Shown here one piece after another: positions 19,155-31,400 of a stretch of 64,000 bases of DNA; position 1 is the first letter of the stretch; each line of letters begins with the position of its first letter. This DNA is from Bacteroides sp. GTDB taxonomy: Bacteria; Bacteroidota; Bacteroidia; Bacteroidales; Bacteroidaceae. The notes beneath the pieces were generated by a model. The model did not search any database and was not told where the DNA came from. It saw only the letters and a program-made list of their open reading frames with translations. The position numbers were made by a program, and so were the translations under genes. The stretch spans positions 39,174 to 103,173 of the forward strand of contig JAJQAY010000140.1 in NCBI GenBank assembly GCA_021203515.1, given 5' to 3'.

Positions 19155-21270
19155 TTACCAACTGCCATGTTCTTTCTTATATTCAAAGAAATCGGCTTTG
19201 CGACTGTGCTCCCCGTTATAGTTCCATTCTATTTCATCTGCGTACTCTTTCCCCTGATAGGAGACGGAGGCTTTCAATACATTCTTACCGTTGCTCAACA
19301 CCACCTTATCGAATATATAGTGCACATCGGTATAGCCTTTTTCTTATACCTGCCAGCTCCTGTCCGTTGAGGTATACCTTCGGAGTACCTATATTGGAAT
19401 AGACGGTAACGGAAGTTTCTTTTTCGCTCGCGATCCATATTCCGGCGTTGCGTCAAGTAGAGAACCGGTTCTTTACTCCAGTTTGCTTTATACCAGAAGT
19501 AGGAATCCTTCTTGATTTTGCGGTCGAATGTCATCATGCCTTTCATGTTACGAGCCTCCACGCTTCCTCTCTTGGAGGTCGGCACGGCAAAGTCGAACAT
19601 ATTCCACAGATAAGAAGCGATGATGTAGGGATGCTGTGCGATGACGCTCCACTGATATTCGTGCGTTTTGGTCTGGAAAGTCTCCGGATAGAAAGGGCTT
19701 ATCCAGTTCATGGCATCACCCAAGATTTCCGTCTGATGATCGATGTTGGCATCTGCTCCATACTCCGTCAGCATCAGGCGCTGCCAGGGGTATTCTTTTT
19801 CCATCTTCTCTATCCACGGCTCAATATCCTGTATCTTCCTTTCGTACCAACCGAAGTAACGGTTCATACCTTGTATATCCGCATTCTGATTGACGGGATG
19901 GTCGGCCGTACCGTAACCGTTGACCGATACCGTATAACGGTCCGGATCTTCCTGTTTGCAAAGGTCGTGAATGGACTGTGTGAGGGCGGCAGTATAACCA
20001 TGCGGATGATACACCTCGTTATGAATTCCCCATACGTAGATGGAAGGATGGTTAAAGCTCTGGCGGACAAGTTCGCGCATCTGCTGATGGGCATTGTCCC
20101 ACTCTTGTCCGGTAACGCGGTTCACAAAAGGTATCTCCGCCCAAATCACCAGTCCCAACGTATCGCAACGCGAATAAATGTAGTCGGACTGCTGATAATG
20201 CGCAAAGCGAACGGTGGTGGCACCAATGTCCATAATCTGCGCCAGGTCAAAGTCATGCTCCTTATTGGTAAGGGCACTACCCAATCCCCACCAGTCCTGA
20301 TGGCGGGTTACACCGTGCATGGGATACTTCTTTCCATTCAGGAAGAAACCCTTGCCTGCCACGGCTTCATATTTACGAAGGCCTAAGGGCTGAATGACCT
20401 CGTCAATTACTTGCCCGTTCCGCACTAGGCGGGATACGACTTTATACAGATAAGGGTCTTCCCGTCCCTGCCACAAATGAGGATTGCTCAGTTTGAAATG
20501 CGAAGAGTAGTTCTGTACTCCCTGCGGAGTAAGTTCAAAAGGCTGAGTAGATTTCTTCACCAACTTGCCGTTCATATCGTATATGGCATTTTCCAGTTCC
20601 AACGAAGCAGGAGCCATCGTTACGTTATCTACCTTCACCTTTACAGTTACTTCGGCCGACTTCTTTGAAACATTCTTCTGGGTGATGTACACACCGGGCG
20701 AAGCGCAGTCATTGGCAACAATGCTGCAAGGATCCGTCACCACCAACCATACAGGACGGTATATTCCACCGTAAACGCCAAACAGAATATGATTAGTGGG
20801 GATTACATCGGGGTGCCGTATTATCCGCCTTCACTACGATTTCGTTTTCCTCGCCGAACTTTACTTGTGAACCAATCTCGCAGACAAAAGCAGAATATGT
20901 TCCTTTATGTGTTCCGGCCAGGTGGCCATTGATATAGACTTCGGCACAGGAACCTACGCCCTCGAAACGCAAAAAGATGCGTTTACCTTTCATACTTTCG
21001 GGGAAAGTACATTTTTTTACGATAATAGCCTACACCTTCATAGTAAGCAAAGGCTTTCTTTTGCATGTCGTCCGCATTCCAGGTATGAGGAATAGTCACT
21101 TCCTGCCAATCTGCATTCCACTTCTGCGCAGCCTGCATGGCCTCTTTGGAAAACGGACCTTTCTTAAATTCCCAACCGTTGTTGAATGATGTCACTTCGC
21201 GTGCATCTGCCTGAACGGAGATGCCCAACATCAACAAAACAACCCATAAAAACAATACGTTATTTTTCAT
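19155..21270 (-). pseudogene. GH2 glycoside hydrolase (beta-galactosidase type), four frameshifts
   Basis: Starts at 21270 with a signal peptide (FLWVVLLMLGISVQADA), then the GH2 sugar-binding, Ig-like and TIM-barrel domains. The acid/base Glu is in WGIHNEVYHP and the nucleophile Glu in LMLTEYGAD. The frame is broken near 21000 and 20811 (an extra C in a CCCC run each) and near 19410 and 19341 (an extra A in AAAAA runs). Removing four bases gives 704 codons ending in ...KEHGSW at 19155. It is the last gene of the PUL and would remove beta-linked galactose (or glucuronate) at the cell surface or in the periplasm. Sequence error or real decay cannot be told apart here. Confidence 0.8.
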
Positions 21271-21321
21271 TTCAGATTATTGATTTAGTTCATATGTCAA
21301 TAGTGCTTGTCGGCCGGAAGA

Positions 21322-22436
21322 TTATTTGCCTGCCATTTTATAAATCTGGCATCCGGATAACAGAAATGCACCGACTCCATAGACCTCGGTCATCTCCCGT
21401 GTCACTTTACGCGGGTCGGCACCAATCGGCTGTACATAGCCTAGTTTGCCGTTTGGCTCTACGGCATCCACCAACGCTTGCCACCCCTTTTCGATGACCG
21501 GCATGAAAGTTACCTTGTCGAGCAATCCCTCGTTCACGCCATATGCAAGTGCATAAACGATAAAACCGGTTGCGCTTGTTTCCGGTGACGGATAAGAAGC
21601 AGGATCGAGCAGGCTGGCATGCCAGTATCCGTCCGTACTCTGCAAACCAGCTACACGGGTAGCCAATGCCACAAACAAGTCTTGATAAAAGTCTCGTGAA
21701 GGTTCGTCTTGAGGAAGTGCTTGTAATATCTCGGACAATCCGCCCAATACCCAGCCATTGCCGCGGCCCCAGAATACTTTCTTGCCATTGGTTTCCTTTT
21801 TCCCGAAATAGCGGCGGTCGCGGTAGAACAAATGTTCATCTTTGTCGTACAAGTAATCGTAGGTAGCCTTATATTCCCTATTCAGAAAGTCTAAATATTT
21901 CCGGTCTTTGGTTAACGCATAAAGTTTGGCATATACAGGGGAGCCATAAACAATGCGTCACACCAGGACCGACGGTCCAAAGTCTCCAGATTGCCGTAAT
22001 CCAGTTCCAATGTAGTTTCGGCAGGGTTCTCCACCACCCAGTTGGCGCGCGCCATGACGGGGGCTATCATTTTCTTATCGCCATATTTTCGATACAGATC
22101 GATAAACGGCTGCCCTACGGCAATAAAATCGGCATGATACATCCACTTCCCTACCTGAAAATGATTACGTCGCCCGATGCGAAGCAACCATTGATAATAG
22201 GCATCGTCTCCGTCTTCTTTTTCCGTCAGTTCCGCCCAATCCAACATTCCCATGTACAGGGCGGCGTGTGTCCAGTCTAAATCATCATGTTCCGCACCTT
22301 TATTAGGATTGGCTATTTGCCAGTCGGCCACCCGTTTCATGATGGACTTTATGGCGCTCTTGTCTAAGTTCCGCTGTGCAGCTACCTGCGTAAGAGTTAT
22401 TAAGAAGAATAAAGTAAAAAGAAAAAATCTCTTCAT
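21322..22436 (-). pseudogene. GH105 unsaturated rhamnogalacturonyl hydrolase, one frameshift
   Basis: Starts at 22436 with a signal peptide (FFLFTLFFLITLTQVAAQ). Family features: HDDLDWTHAALYMGM (catalytic Asp region), LETLDRRSWCDALFMAP, FWGRGNGWVLGGL and DGYWHASLLDP. These enzymes remove the unsaturated uronic acid left at the end of oligosaccharides by lyases. A missing C in a CCCC run near 21942 ends the first frame; adding it gives 372 codons. It lies between the GH29 and GH2 genes in the PUL and points to a pectin-type or other acidic plant glycan. Confidence 0.82.
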
Positions 22437-22513
22437 AACATATATATAATTAAAAAGGTTAGAGTATTTCGATTAAAGGCAACGACACTAGCGGAACTAT
22501 AAACTGACAAGAA

Positions 22514-23952
22514 TCAGGTTAATGCATCGCGATATTTATCGGCAGCACTTGCGTTTTCTTCTATTTGCAACTTGATGACAAAAGGCCCACCGGGTTCCTT
22601 CGCAGTCATATCCACATTGTATTCACTACGGGCGGTTTCCGTCACACCGACTTCTTTCCCGTTCAGCAAAGCAGCTTTCGTCACTTTTGTACCTTTCGGC
22701 GTCTTCACTACCATGTGCTTGGAATAAGGAGGATTGAAGACAACCATATACACGTCTTTTCCTTTGCGGGTGTAGTAGCCCCAGGATTGTTTATCCCAAC
22801 CGGCATAGTCACAGCCATAGATACATTCACCATATTCGCTCATCCACTTGCCGATGGCATCAGCCAGTTCCTTTTCTTCCGAACGGAAATCACCGTCGGG
22901 CTGAGGGCCGAAGTTCACCACCATGTTACCGCCCATAGAAACAGCGTGCACGATGCGTTCCAACACTTCCAAAGAAGTTTTTACGTAGCTGATAGACCAA
23001 TCCTTGTGATAGCCCCATTGATTTTCGGGAACCGTCATACAGGCTTCCCAATCCCAATTAGTCACTTTCAAATCTTTCACCTGGTCGGGTAGGCGACGTT
23101 CGTAGCCCGATTCATAATCGCCCATCAAATGACCGTTACTGTCGAAGTGGCGCTTGCCGTAATCGTCGGCACGCAAGCGGCTGTTAATCGTCACGCCCGG
23201 TAACATTTCTTTCAACATTTGTTCTACGTGAGCCGTCCACCAGCCATTCTTCTTGATGCTGGCGTCCCAGGTTCCGTCAAACCAGAAGTCTTTTACGGTA
23301 GGATAACGGGTAGCAAGTTCTTTCAACTGATTATCCGTAAACTCCAGGAAGCGATTGAAAGCAGCTTCATCTTCTTCCGATTTGATGTCATACCGATAAT
23401 CAGGATTGCTCCAGTCCATTACCGAGAAATAGAAATGAACATCAATCCCTTCATCGTTGTAAGCTTTCACCAATTCGCCCAGAATATCTTTCTTATAAGG
23501 TGTTTGCGCCACCGTATATTGACTGTATTTACTCGGCCACAGGCAGAAACCTTCATGATGCTTGGTAGTATCTTCACATACTTCACTCCCATCTTCTTGA
23601 CCATCTTTGCCCAGGCTTTGGCGTTAAACTTTTCGGGGTTCCACTGGTCCATCAGCTTCATCCACTCATCAGCCGGAACTTTTGCTCACGACTTCAGCCA
23701 TTCAGCAGCACCGTTATATATCTTACCGTTCCATTCGCCTCCTGGAATGGCATAAAGTCCCCAATGTATAAACGCACCCAAGCGGTTATCGCGGAATTTG
23801 TTCATAGCAGCATCATGACGTTTTCCTAAACGGTCGGCGCCATATTTCAAAGAGATTTCCTGATCGGCAGGCAATACCTGGAATTGTTTTTGGGCGAATG
23901 CACCAACAGCTAACAGTAAAAGTAAAGCAGTTATTTGCAAAGGTCTTTTCAT
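22514..23952 (-). pseudogene. GH29 alpha-L-fucosidase, in-frame stop and one frameshift
   Basis: Starts at the ATG at 23952 ([21 protein letters not shown], a signal peptide). Family features: [35 protein letters not shown] and the nucleophile Asp in DFWFDGTWD; NMVVNFGPQPDG near the middle. It has a TGA at 23686-23688 in the same frame where Trp is expected (EWLKS-stop-AKVPADEW) and one missing base near 23543. With one base added the length is 480 codons. It would remove alpha-fucose from the PUL glycan. The stop is a base change, not an indel, which makes real decay somewhat more likely in this gene. Confidence 0.82.
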
Positions 23953-24009
23953 ATCATTAAATTTAAAAGTTTTTGCAAAGAAAGCCAATTCCCGTCTCAG
24001 CGCTTTGCT

Positions 24010-27000
24010 CTATTTGCCTTTTGTTTTATCGAAATCGTCTGTCGAACTGTTTTTATGCTTTGTAGCAAAGGCAGTAGGCGTTTCACCAAATACTTTTTTT
24101 AAAAGAATTGGTAAAATAGGCCTGACTCTCTATTCCTATCCGCATCATTACTTCCCTCATCGTTATATTCTCTTCGATAATCAATTTGGCAGCTTTACGC
24201 AAGCGGCAATTCAGCACAAACTCCACAACCGACTTGCCTGTCAAGTTTTTCACTTTTGTATAAAGTTTACTTCTGCTCATCAACAATTCTTCGGCTATCA
24301 GGTTGACATCCATCTTCGGCTGATCCATATTAGCCTCAATAAAAGCTATCAACTGTTTAAGGAATTTGCTATCCTGCTCATTGGAAGATAACTCGCTACT
24401 ATCCGCATAATAGTTTTTGGCGTAATGCTCCCTCAGTTGCTGCTGATTTTTGAAAATATTCTGGATGGACAACTTCAAGTAAGTCAAATCTATCGGCTTT
24501 TCAAAATAAAGGTCTGCCCCCGAATCGACTCCCTCAATCTTGCTTTCAAGGCTGGTCTTGGCAGTCAGCAGGATAACAGGAATACGTGAAGTGTTCACAT
24601 CACTTTTATATCGTAACATAAGGAAACTCCATCTTTGTTAGGCATCATGATGTCGCTAATGACTAAATCGAAGTCTACATCTTCTATCAACTTCAGTGCT
24701 TCAACTCCGTCACGTGCCTGCATCACCTGAAATTCATCGGACAGGGACTCGACAATCAACATCCTTAAATCATCATTATCCTCGGTTATCAATATTTTCT
24801 TCTTAACCGAAGGGACGAATTCGGCTTCCATATCTTTTAGTTCGGCAGGTCCGGCTTCTTCACTCTCCGGTTGCACCGTCGTCTCCTGTACGGTATCTCT
24901 CTGTTTCATGAAATCCGCAGCATCGAAGATGCTGCTATCAAGAGGTAAGCAGACTACCATATCCGTACCATCTCTCTTTCACTATAGATAGAGACATTAC
25001 CTTTTTGTAGCAATACCAGGCTCCTGACCAGTGCCAGTCCGATGCCAGTACCCAAATGAGAATCGGCATTGACAGTATTTACTTTATAGAATCTCTCGAA
25101 AACACTGCTTATGGATTCCTGCGAAATACCTACCCCCGTATCACTGACAATGATGGAAAAAGCATTATCTATGCTTTCGCCCACTGTATAGTTATCTTAT
25201 ACCGGGATACAAAGTCTTGTCCGCGCCTTGTTTCCAAAAGAATTATTCCTTTGTCCGGTGTATATTTGAAAGCATTATTCAGCAAATTCATCACAATCTT
25301 CTCAACAACATTCTTATCTACATAAATATCCGCAGGCAGGCTCTCATCGCATTTTATCTGGAAGTCGATGTTGCGTTGCTGTGCATAATCAATGAAATCA
25401 TCAGCAATCTCATTTATGAAACGGTTGATGTCCAACGGCTGCAACTCCAATTTCATCATGGCATTCTCTACCGTTCTGAAATCCATCAGTTCGTTTACCA
25501 GGTTCAGCAAACGTTGCACATTGCCATTCAGTATCCGGTAATAATATTCTTTCAGACCTTCACGCCTCAACTTATCCAAGGCGGCAAGGATAAGAGAAAG
25601 CGGCGTTCGGAAGTCGTGCGAAATATTGGTAAAGAACCGTAGCTGTGCCTGATGAATTTGCTCCTTTTTATCCTTCTCTATGTTCTCTTGATAAAGCAGG
25701 AACTTTAACCTCTTCTTTTCGGCATGGAGACGGTATATCAGCCAGGCAATTCCCATCACAGTCAGCAGATAGAAAAGATAGGCAGGCAGACTAAACCACG
25801 GGGTGGTCTTTCTTATTATTTTTATCACAGTGGGTTTATCGCTCCAGACACCGTCATTGTTGGCGGCATAGACCTCAAAGTAATAGGTGCCTGCCGGTAC
25901 TTTTGAATACATCACCATGCGTTGCTGCGCATTGACAGTAATCCAGGAATTATTACATCCTCGCAACCGGAATTTAAACCGGTTCATTCGGGAATGTAGT
26001 AATTGTCGGATGAGAACTGGAAACCAAAGTTCGCCTGGTCATAGTCGAGAACAATGGTACTGAGCGAATCATCGGGCACATAGTGGGGATGAACCGACTC
26101 GTGGTCGATGAAGAAATCGGAAATGACAGCTTTAGGCTTATGGTCGTTATGCGATATTCTCTTCGGGTCGATTACCGTAAAGCCGCTCGTCCCCCCCCCG
26201 AAATATAGCAATCCGTCTTTCCCCTTCATACATGACAGCGGATAACAAACCTGTCCCTGGGTATTCTCCCTCTTGTCAAAATTCATCAAATGATTGCCGG
26301 CTATATTATAGCAAAACAGTCCATCGTCGGTTCCCATCCAGACATTCCCGTCATCATAACATATACTGTAGATAGAGTAGATGTCCCGTTGCAATACATC
26401 CTTTAATGGAATAAAACTTGAAGTATTAGTGTCGAACTTAATAAGCCCGTTACCGATAGTTCCAATCCATATATTACCGGAGTCGTCCAGACAGAAAGTA
26501 AACAATCCCAAATATGTAGAGTCGCCGGGAACTATTTTCTCCACAGCATGTGTATCGATGTCCATGCGATAAAGCGCTTCATTACTAATAGCCCACAATG
26601 TTTTTTTCTCCTTGCCGCAATATGCCGAACAGATAAGCATAATTACGTGTGCTATCCAAGCTAAAATGAGTAAACGACTTATTGCGGAAAGAGAAATAAG
26701 ATATTTTCGGTACAGGATACTGATAGGCCACCCACATACCTGTGTCTCCCTCCAGAATAGTTTTCCGGATATCGTTCACCAGCAAAGAGTTAGGATTGTC
26801 TTTGGAATGTTTGTAATTGGCAATTTTACGTTGCCCGGCATCATAGAGGTCTATACCTCCCCTAAACGTGGAAACCCATAAATTGTGATTGGCATCTGTC
26901 ACCAAGGATTTTATGTTATTGGACGTACCGCTATTCCGACCGGTAAAAGAGCTGAATTCTCCGGTTACTTTATTTACCCGGTTAATTCCTCCACCTTCCG

Positions 27001-28070
27001 TACCGACCCAAAGATAGTCCTGTCTCTCGGCAAAGGTGCTTACAGGAAGATAGTTCAGTCCGCTATTTTGGGGATGATAAGTTTTGAAAGCACCATCCTC
27101 ATTTACATTCACATAACGCAAAGCTCCGGAATATGTACCGACCCAAACATTGGATTGCCTGTCTTCATAGATTTCCCAGATAGAATTGTTCGGTAAGCTA
27201 AAAGGGTCTGTTTCGGAGTGCTTATACTGTGCCAGTTTTTCTTGCAGAAGGCTCAAGTATATACAGTCCGTCTATGGTTCCTAACCAGATTTTGCCCCTT
27301 TTGTCTACACAAAATGTTCGCAATGAATTGTCCTTATTCTTAGGAAAAGGCTCATAGTGATCTTCTATTTTGAAAGAAGACAAATCAACTTTATATAACC
27401 CGTCTTCATCGGTATATACCCACAATTTCCCCATATACGCTTGGGCAAAACGAATATATCCGTTACTGGAGTTCGGCAATGTCAAACAGAGAACAAACTT
27501 ATTCTCCGCATAATTGAAACGATAAAATTTCCGATGGATAAAAGTATATAAATCCTTGTTATGGATACAGAAAGTGGTATTGTTATAAGTAGGCTCCTCT
27601 CCGTCATAGCTAGGAGTGTTAAGTTCTCCCGTATTCGTGTCCAATATGCTCCATCTGTTGTTATATCTAACCCAGATGTTATTTGCTTTATCGACCTTGA
27701 CCTGCGAAACCGCATCATAAATCTTTTCAAACCGGTCCGAAATCCGTTCATAGCGATATAATCCGTTATTCGTATTCGCATACAGATAGTGGGAGTCAGA
27801 TACCATATTATTGAATATCCACCTTTTTGTCGGAGCTATCGAAGCAAAGTAAGGATAATACTTTTTATAGTGATAGCCATCAAAACGATAGAGTTCATAG
27901 TCCATCATGACCCAGATGAAGCCCTCTTTATCTTGTTCTATCGCTTTCACACCGTCGTAGTAAAATCCTCCGTCGGGCGACATAGTTCTGAATTTATATT
28001 TTTCAGTGGCAACGGAGACTGATACCAGATAAAAGAGAGCAAAAAAAAGTAGTAAGCACCTGTTTTTCAT
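24010..28070 (-). pseudogene. Hybrid two-component system sensor/regulator (HTCS), seven frameshifts
   Basis: A single protein that senses the PUL glycan in the periplasm and activates transcription. Starts at 28070 with a signal peptide; then beta-propeller repeats (to about 670), a Y_Y_Y domain (about 675-750), a membrane segment (about 761-781), a histidine kinase with His818 in NISHDFRTPLS, an ATPase domain with DTGVGIS and GTGIGLALV, a receiver domain with the Asp in LVISDIMMP (about 1140), and an AraC-type HTH at the C-terminus. Seven single-base indels near 27237, 26606, 25988, 25189, 24970, 24610 and 24101 break it; repaired, it is 1354 codons, normal for the family. It sits between the surface binding genes and the enzyme genes of the PUL. 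Confidence 0.85.
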
Positions 28071-28150
28071 AAGAATTCTACCGGGATTAAAAATTAAACT
28101 GCGTAACAGGGGGCTAAATTAGAGAAAATGAGGATAACAGAGAAAAATAT

Positions 28151-28181
28151 GAAGGGAAATCTCATGACAAGACTTCCCTTC
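28151..28181 (-). terminator. Hairpin after the PUL surface lipoprotein gene
   Basis: GAAGGGAA (28151-28158) pairs with TTCCCTTC (28174-28181), 25 bases after the lipoprotein stop and before the HTCS start. The minus strand then reads ATATTTTTCT, so it may end the susC-susD-lipoprotein transcript. Confidence 0.55.
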
Positions 28182-28205
28182 AACATCTTTATTTAAAGAT
28201 AATAA

Positions 28206-29372
28206 TTATCTGTTGTAAATGGATACTTGCAAATCTCCTACAGAAACATTACCGCTTTCCGAATAATTCCAATCAGACTTTCCATCTCTTAAATGGCCTT
28301 TGATGAAAGTTATTCTGATATACTGGGCTTCAGTGGGAGTAACAGGGAACAATTGATAATTTTCTACTTTCAAAGGTTCTGTAGCGAACTCACCCAAATC
28401 TGTCCATGCATCACCTTCTGCCTTTTTAGCTTCCAATTTGAAAGTGTGACATTGCAAATGAGAATAGTTCAAAACACGATGTCTCCATCCTAACTGACCG
28501 AATTTGATGACCCCTCCCAAATTAATATCCAGATAGCATACCGGATCATAGATGGGACGAGTTGTAATATCGGGACACCAGTATGTCTTATTATTATCAT
28601 CAAATAAATCTTTTATATTACCTTCCTTAGTTGCCAGATTGCTGGATGCCTCCCACTTATCCGAGTATGGGAAGCCTACATACATAGGAGCCTCCGCAGC
28701 AACCTTCACTTTACAAGTGGACGACTGCTTGCCTCTATCATTAGCTGTTACCACAATGTTGGTAGACCGCCCTGCCTCACCTACTATAGTAATCAGACCA
28801 TTTTGGTCGACCGTTGTCACTGTTTCATCTTCCGAAGTGTAAGTAACACTCTTATCGGTTGCATTGGTCGGATTGATAGTTATATTGGGAGCCAAATCAA
28901 AAGTTTTACCTTTCTCCGCTTCTACATTTTGTCCGGCCGACTGGATAGTAATGCTCGAAACCAATACTACATTACTGATTACCCGTATCGGATATTTAAC
29001 AAATGTACCTGAGCCGTCATCAACTCTCACGATAATCGTATCCGTACCCAGCGGAGAGGGAATAGCACCTGTAGCAGGCGTAGTCAACTTAGGAGTAATC
29101 AGACCGTCTTCACTCAAATCAATGGCCCCGGTAGGTTCACCTGCAGAATGGTAACTAATGGCATTTTTTCTTGCACTTTCAGGCATGATGAACGGTTTCA
29201 GTTGCAAAGGTTGTCCTTCCGTCACAATGACGCCAAAGATATCGCCTTCGAGATTGGTGGCATTCTCAACCGTAATATTTACCGCCTTGCCAAAATCATC
29301 GTCATCGTTGCACCCCGTAAACAGTGCTCCGAGCGAAAGCATTCCTACTAAGAAATATATACTTTTTTTCAT
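28206..29372 (-). CDS. PUL surface lipoprotein with Ig-like and discoidin-type domains
   Basis: 388 residues, third gene after susC and susD, in the position of SusE/SusF-type glycan-binding proteins. The N-terminus is a lipoprotein signal (LGALFTGC). Residues from about 130 to 225 resemble BIG2-type Ig-like domains (ATDKSVTYTSEDETVTTVDQ); the C-terminal third (KEGNIKDLFDDNNKTYWCPD, then YIRITF) resembles an F5/8 type C (discoidin) carbohydrate-binding domain. It likely binds the target glycan at the cell surface. It is the only PUL gene here with no lesion. No close family name can be given. Confidence 0.8.
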   Translation of the reverse strand: MKKSIYFLVGMLSLGALFTGCNDDDDFGKAVNITVENATNLEGDIFGVIVTEGQPLQLKPFIMPESARKNAISYHSAGEPTGAIDLSEDGLITPKLTTPATGAIPSPLGTDTIIVRVDDGSGTFVKYPIRVISNVVLVSSITIQSAGQNVEAEKGKTFDLAPNITINPTNATDKSVTYTSEDETVTTVDQNGLITIVGEAGRSTNIVVTANDRGKQSSTCKVKVAAEAPMYVGFPYSDKWEASSNLATKEGNIKDLFDDNNKTYWCPDITTRPIYDPVCYLDINLGGVIKFGQLGWRHRVLNYSHLQCHTFKLEAKKAEGDAWTDLGEFATEPLKVENYQLFPVTPTEAQYIRITFIKGHLRDGKSDWNYSESGNVSVGDLQVSIYNR

Positions 29373-29394
29373 AATCTTACGCTATATTTATCGG

Positions 29395-31379
29395 TTATCT
29401 ATTTATGTCTTTCCAACCCGGGTTCTGTACCAACTGCGGATTCAGAAGCATCTCATTCAAAGGTATCGGATAATAATAACGTTTGTCGCCCCAAGGACGT
29501 ACACCTTTGATAACAGTAGTAGATGTAGGCCAAGGAATAATGAAACCCTTATCATCCACAATCACCTGATTGCCTACCTCACCTATAGGAACTGTAACTT
29601 TGAACGGATAGTCCTTGTACGTTTCATCATTACGGTTCTTGCTATACAAGTCAATCTTTTCCTGAGTCATCTTCATTCCTCTTACGGGAACCGTAAACAA
29701 TTTACCGGCTTTCCATCTCATCAAGTCTTCATAACGCATGCCTTCCATCATAGTCTCCACACGGCGCTCACGTCTGATTTCACGGATAATCGGAGGTACG
29801 GAGTAGTCCAGTTTCTCAGCATAGATAGCATCCAAACGCGGGTCAGCAGGGATATTGGACAAGGTCAGTTTGGCATTGGGATATTTCACAAAGTCAAATC
29901 CTGCTCTTTCGCGCAAAGCATTCACTGTAATATCCAAATCTTCATCAGTGATTTCACCCAATTCAGCTCTAGCCTCTGCATAAATCAGCAACAACTCTCC
30001 ATAGCGGAACATATGAGCAGTCTGTACACCATTAGGATTAGCTTCCCACTCTGAATAATCAGGCATCCAGTGCTTGATGAAACGATAACCGGTCACTGTA
30101 GAATTATAGCGCTTCATCGGAGAACCACCGCCAGTATCATAAATAATCATCGGATAAATCACGCCCGTTTCTTCCAGACCGTAGGTATTGTCGTCCATAT
30201 CAAAAATAGAAGCATATTCACCCGGTTTACAAACTGTTTGTCTCAACGAGGATCACGGTTATCAAACTCTTTCCACATGCCGTCATATCCCTTGAACAGA
30301 GGATTTACAGTGTAGTTACCGTCAGTACCTGAGAGATAGATAGGACGTCCGTCTTCGCACAGATAATCTTCGAGCATACATACAGGGGCTCCCATACAAT
30401 AACGCGTGTGGTTGTTCATATCCCAATAACGCGGATTGTCATGTCCCAACTTTACACCGTCATATACACGTGCCAGAATGGTTTCCTCATTACCCTCTGC
30501 TTCAGAGCTCCCTTTCTGTATAAACATGCGCCAATAAGCATCACCGGCAGCATTTTTGAAAAGGTGGTATCTGTTCTTATCAATAATCTGCTTGGCGGCA
30601 TCACGACTCAGCTTCAAGAGGTCATTAGCTGTAGACTGCAAATTCAACTCAGTGTAATACTTCCGGAAAGTTCCTTCGAACAAGCAGAAACGTGATTTCA
30701 GGAACAAAGCCATATCCTGATTGATATGTCTGCAAGAGTTATCGTTATCTTCCAAATTGGCAACCGCAAAATCAAAACATTTCAGGATGTTTTCAACCAA
30801 CTCCGTGCGCGGCATACGTGCCTCATACATTTCGGGAGATGCCGTATCCAATTCTCTATCGAGCCAGGGTACTTCACCCAAAGCAACCAGTTTGATATAG
30901 TAGTCCCATGCCTTGAAGAAATAAGCCTGAGCAGCATATCCTTTCAGTTTTTCCGGATCACCAACCTCGCTATAATGGTTCAGGAAGTAATTCACTTTAC
31001 GAAGTTTCATCCATTGCCAAGGTGAATCCATATTTTTGGAAGCTGCATTCGGAATATCGTAAGTACCTCCCAGCTTGCCATCGATGCCGCCTGCATAGAC
31101 CGTATTGTCACTGAACGCATCTCCGAAAATAATCTGGCTACCGGCTTTCACTGCCAGGGAACCTTTATCATGTGAAGTATTATTGGTTCCGCCGATACCA
31201 TGTCCATATACATAGTATCTGTATATACCGTCCAAGTATAGTTGCAAATCGGCTTCTTTCGTAAAGAATGTACCGTCTGCCATTTTATCTATCGGATCTC
31301 GCTGCATGAAGTCATCGCTACAAGACGACAAGGCAGCCACCAAGGTCACGAGTAAAGTTATAATTGAATATTTTTTCAT
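29395..31379 (-). pseudogene. SusD-like glycan-binding lipoprotein, one frameshift
   Basis: Starts at 31379 with a lipoprotein signal (VAALSSCSDDFMQRDP), then SusD features: FFTKEADLQLYLDGIYRYY, PRTELVENILKCFDFAV, DMALFLKSRFCLFEGTFRKY, and the C-terminal FRYGELLLIYAEARAELG and RRERRVETMMEGMRYEDLMR. It caps the SusC transporter on the outside of the cell. The frame ends at 30243 after ...EFDNRDPR, and adding one T (CGTTGAG to CGTTTGAG) continues it as LRQTVCKPGEY; total 662 codons. It lies 21 bases downstream of susC. Confidence 0.88.
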
Positions 31380-31400
31380 AATCTCTATTGATTTAAAACG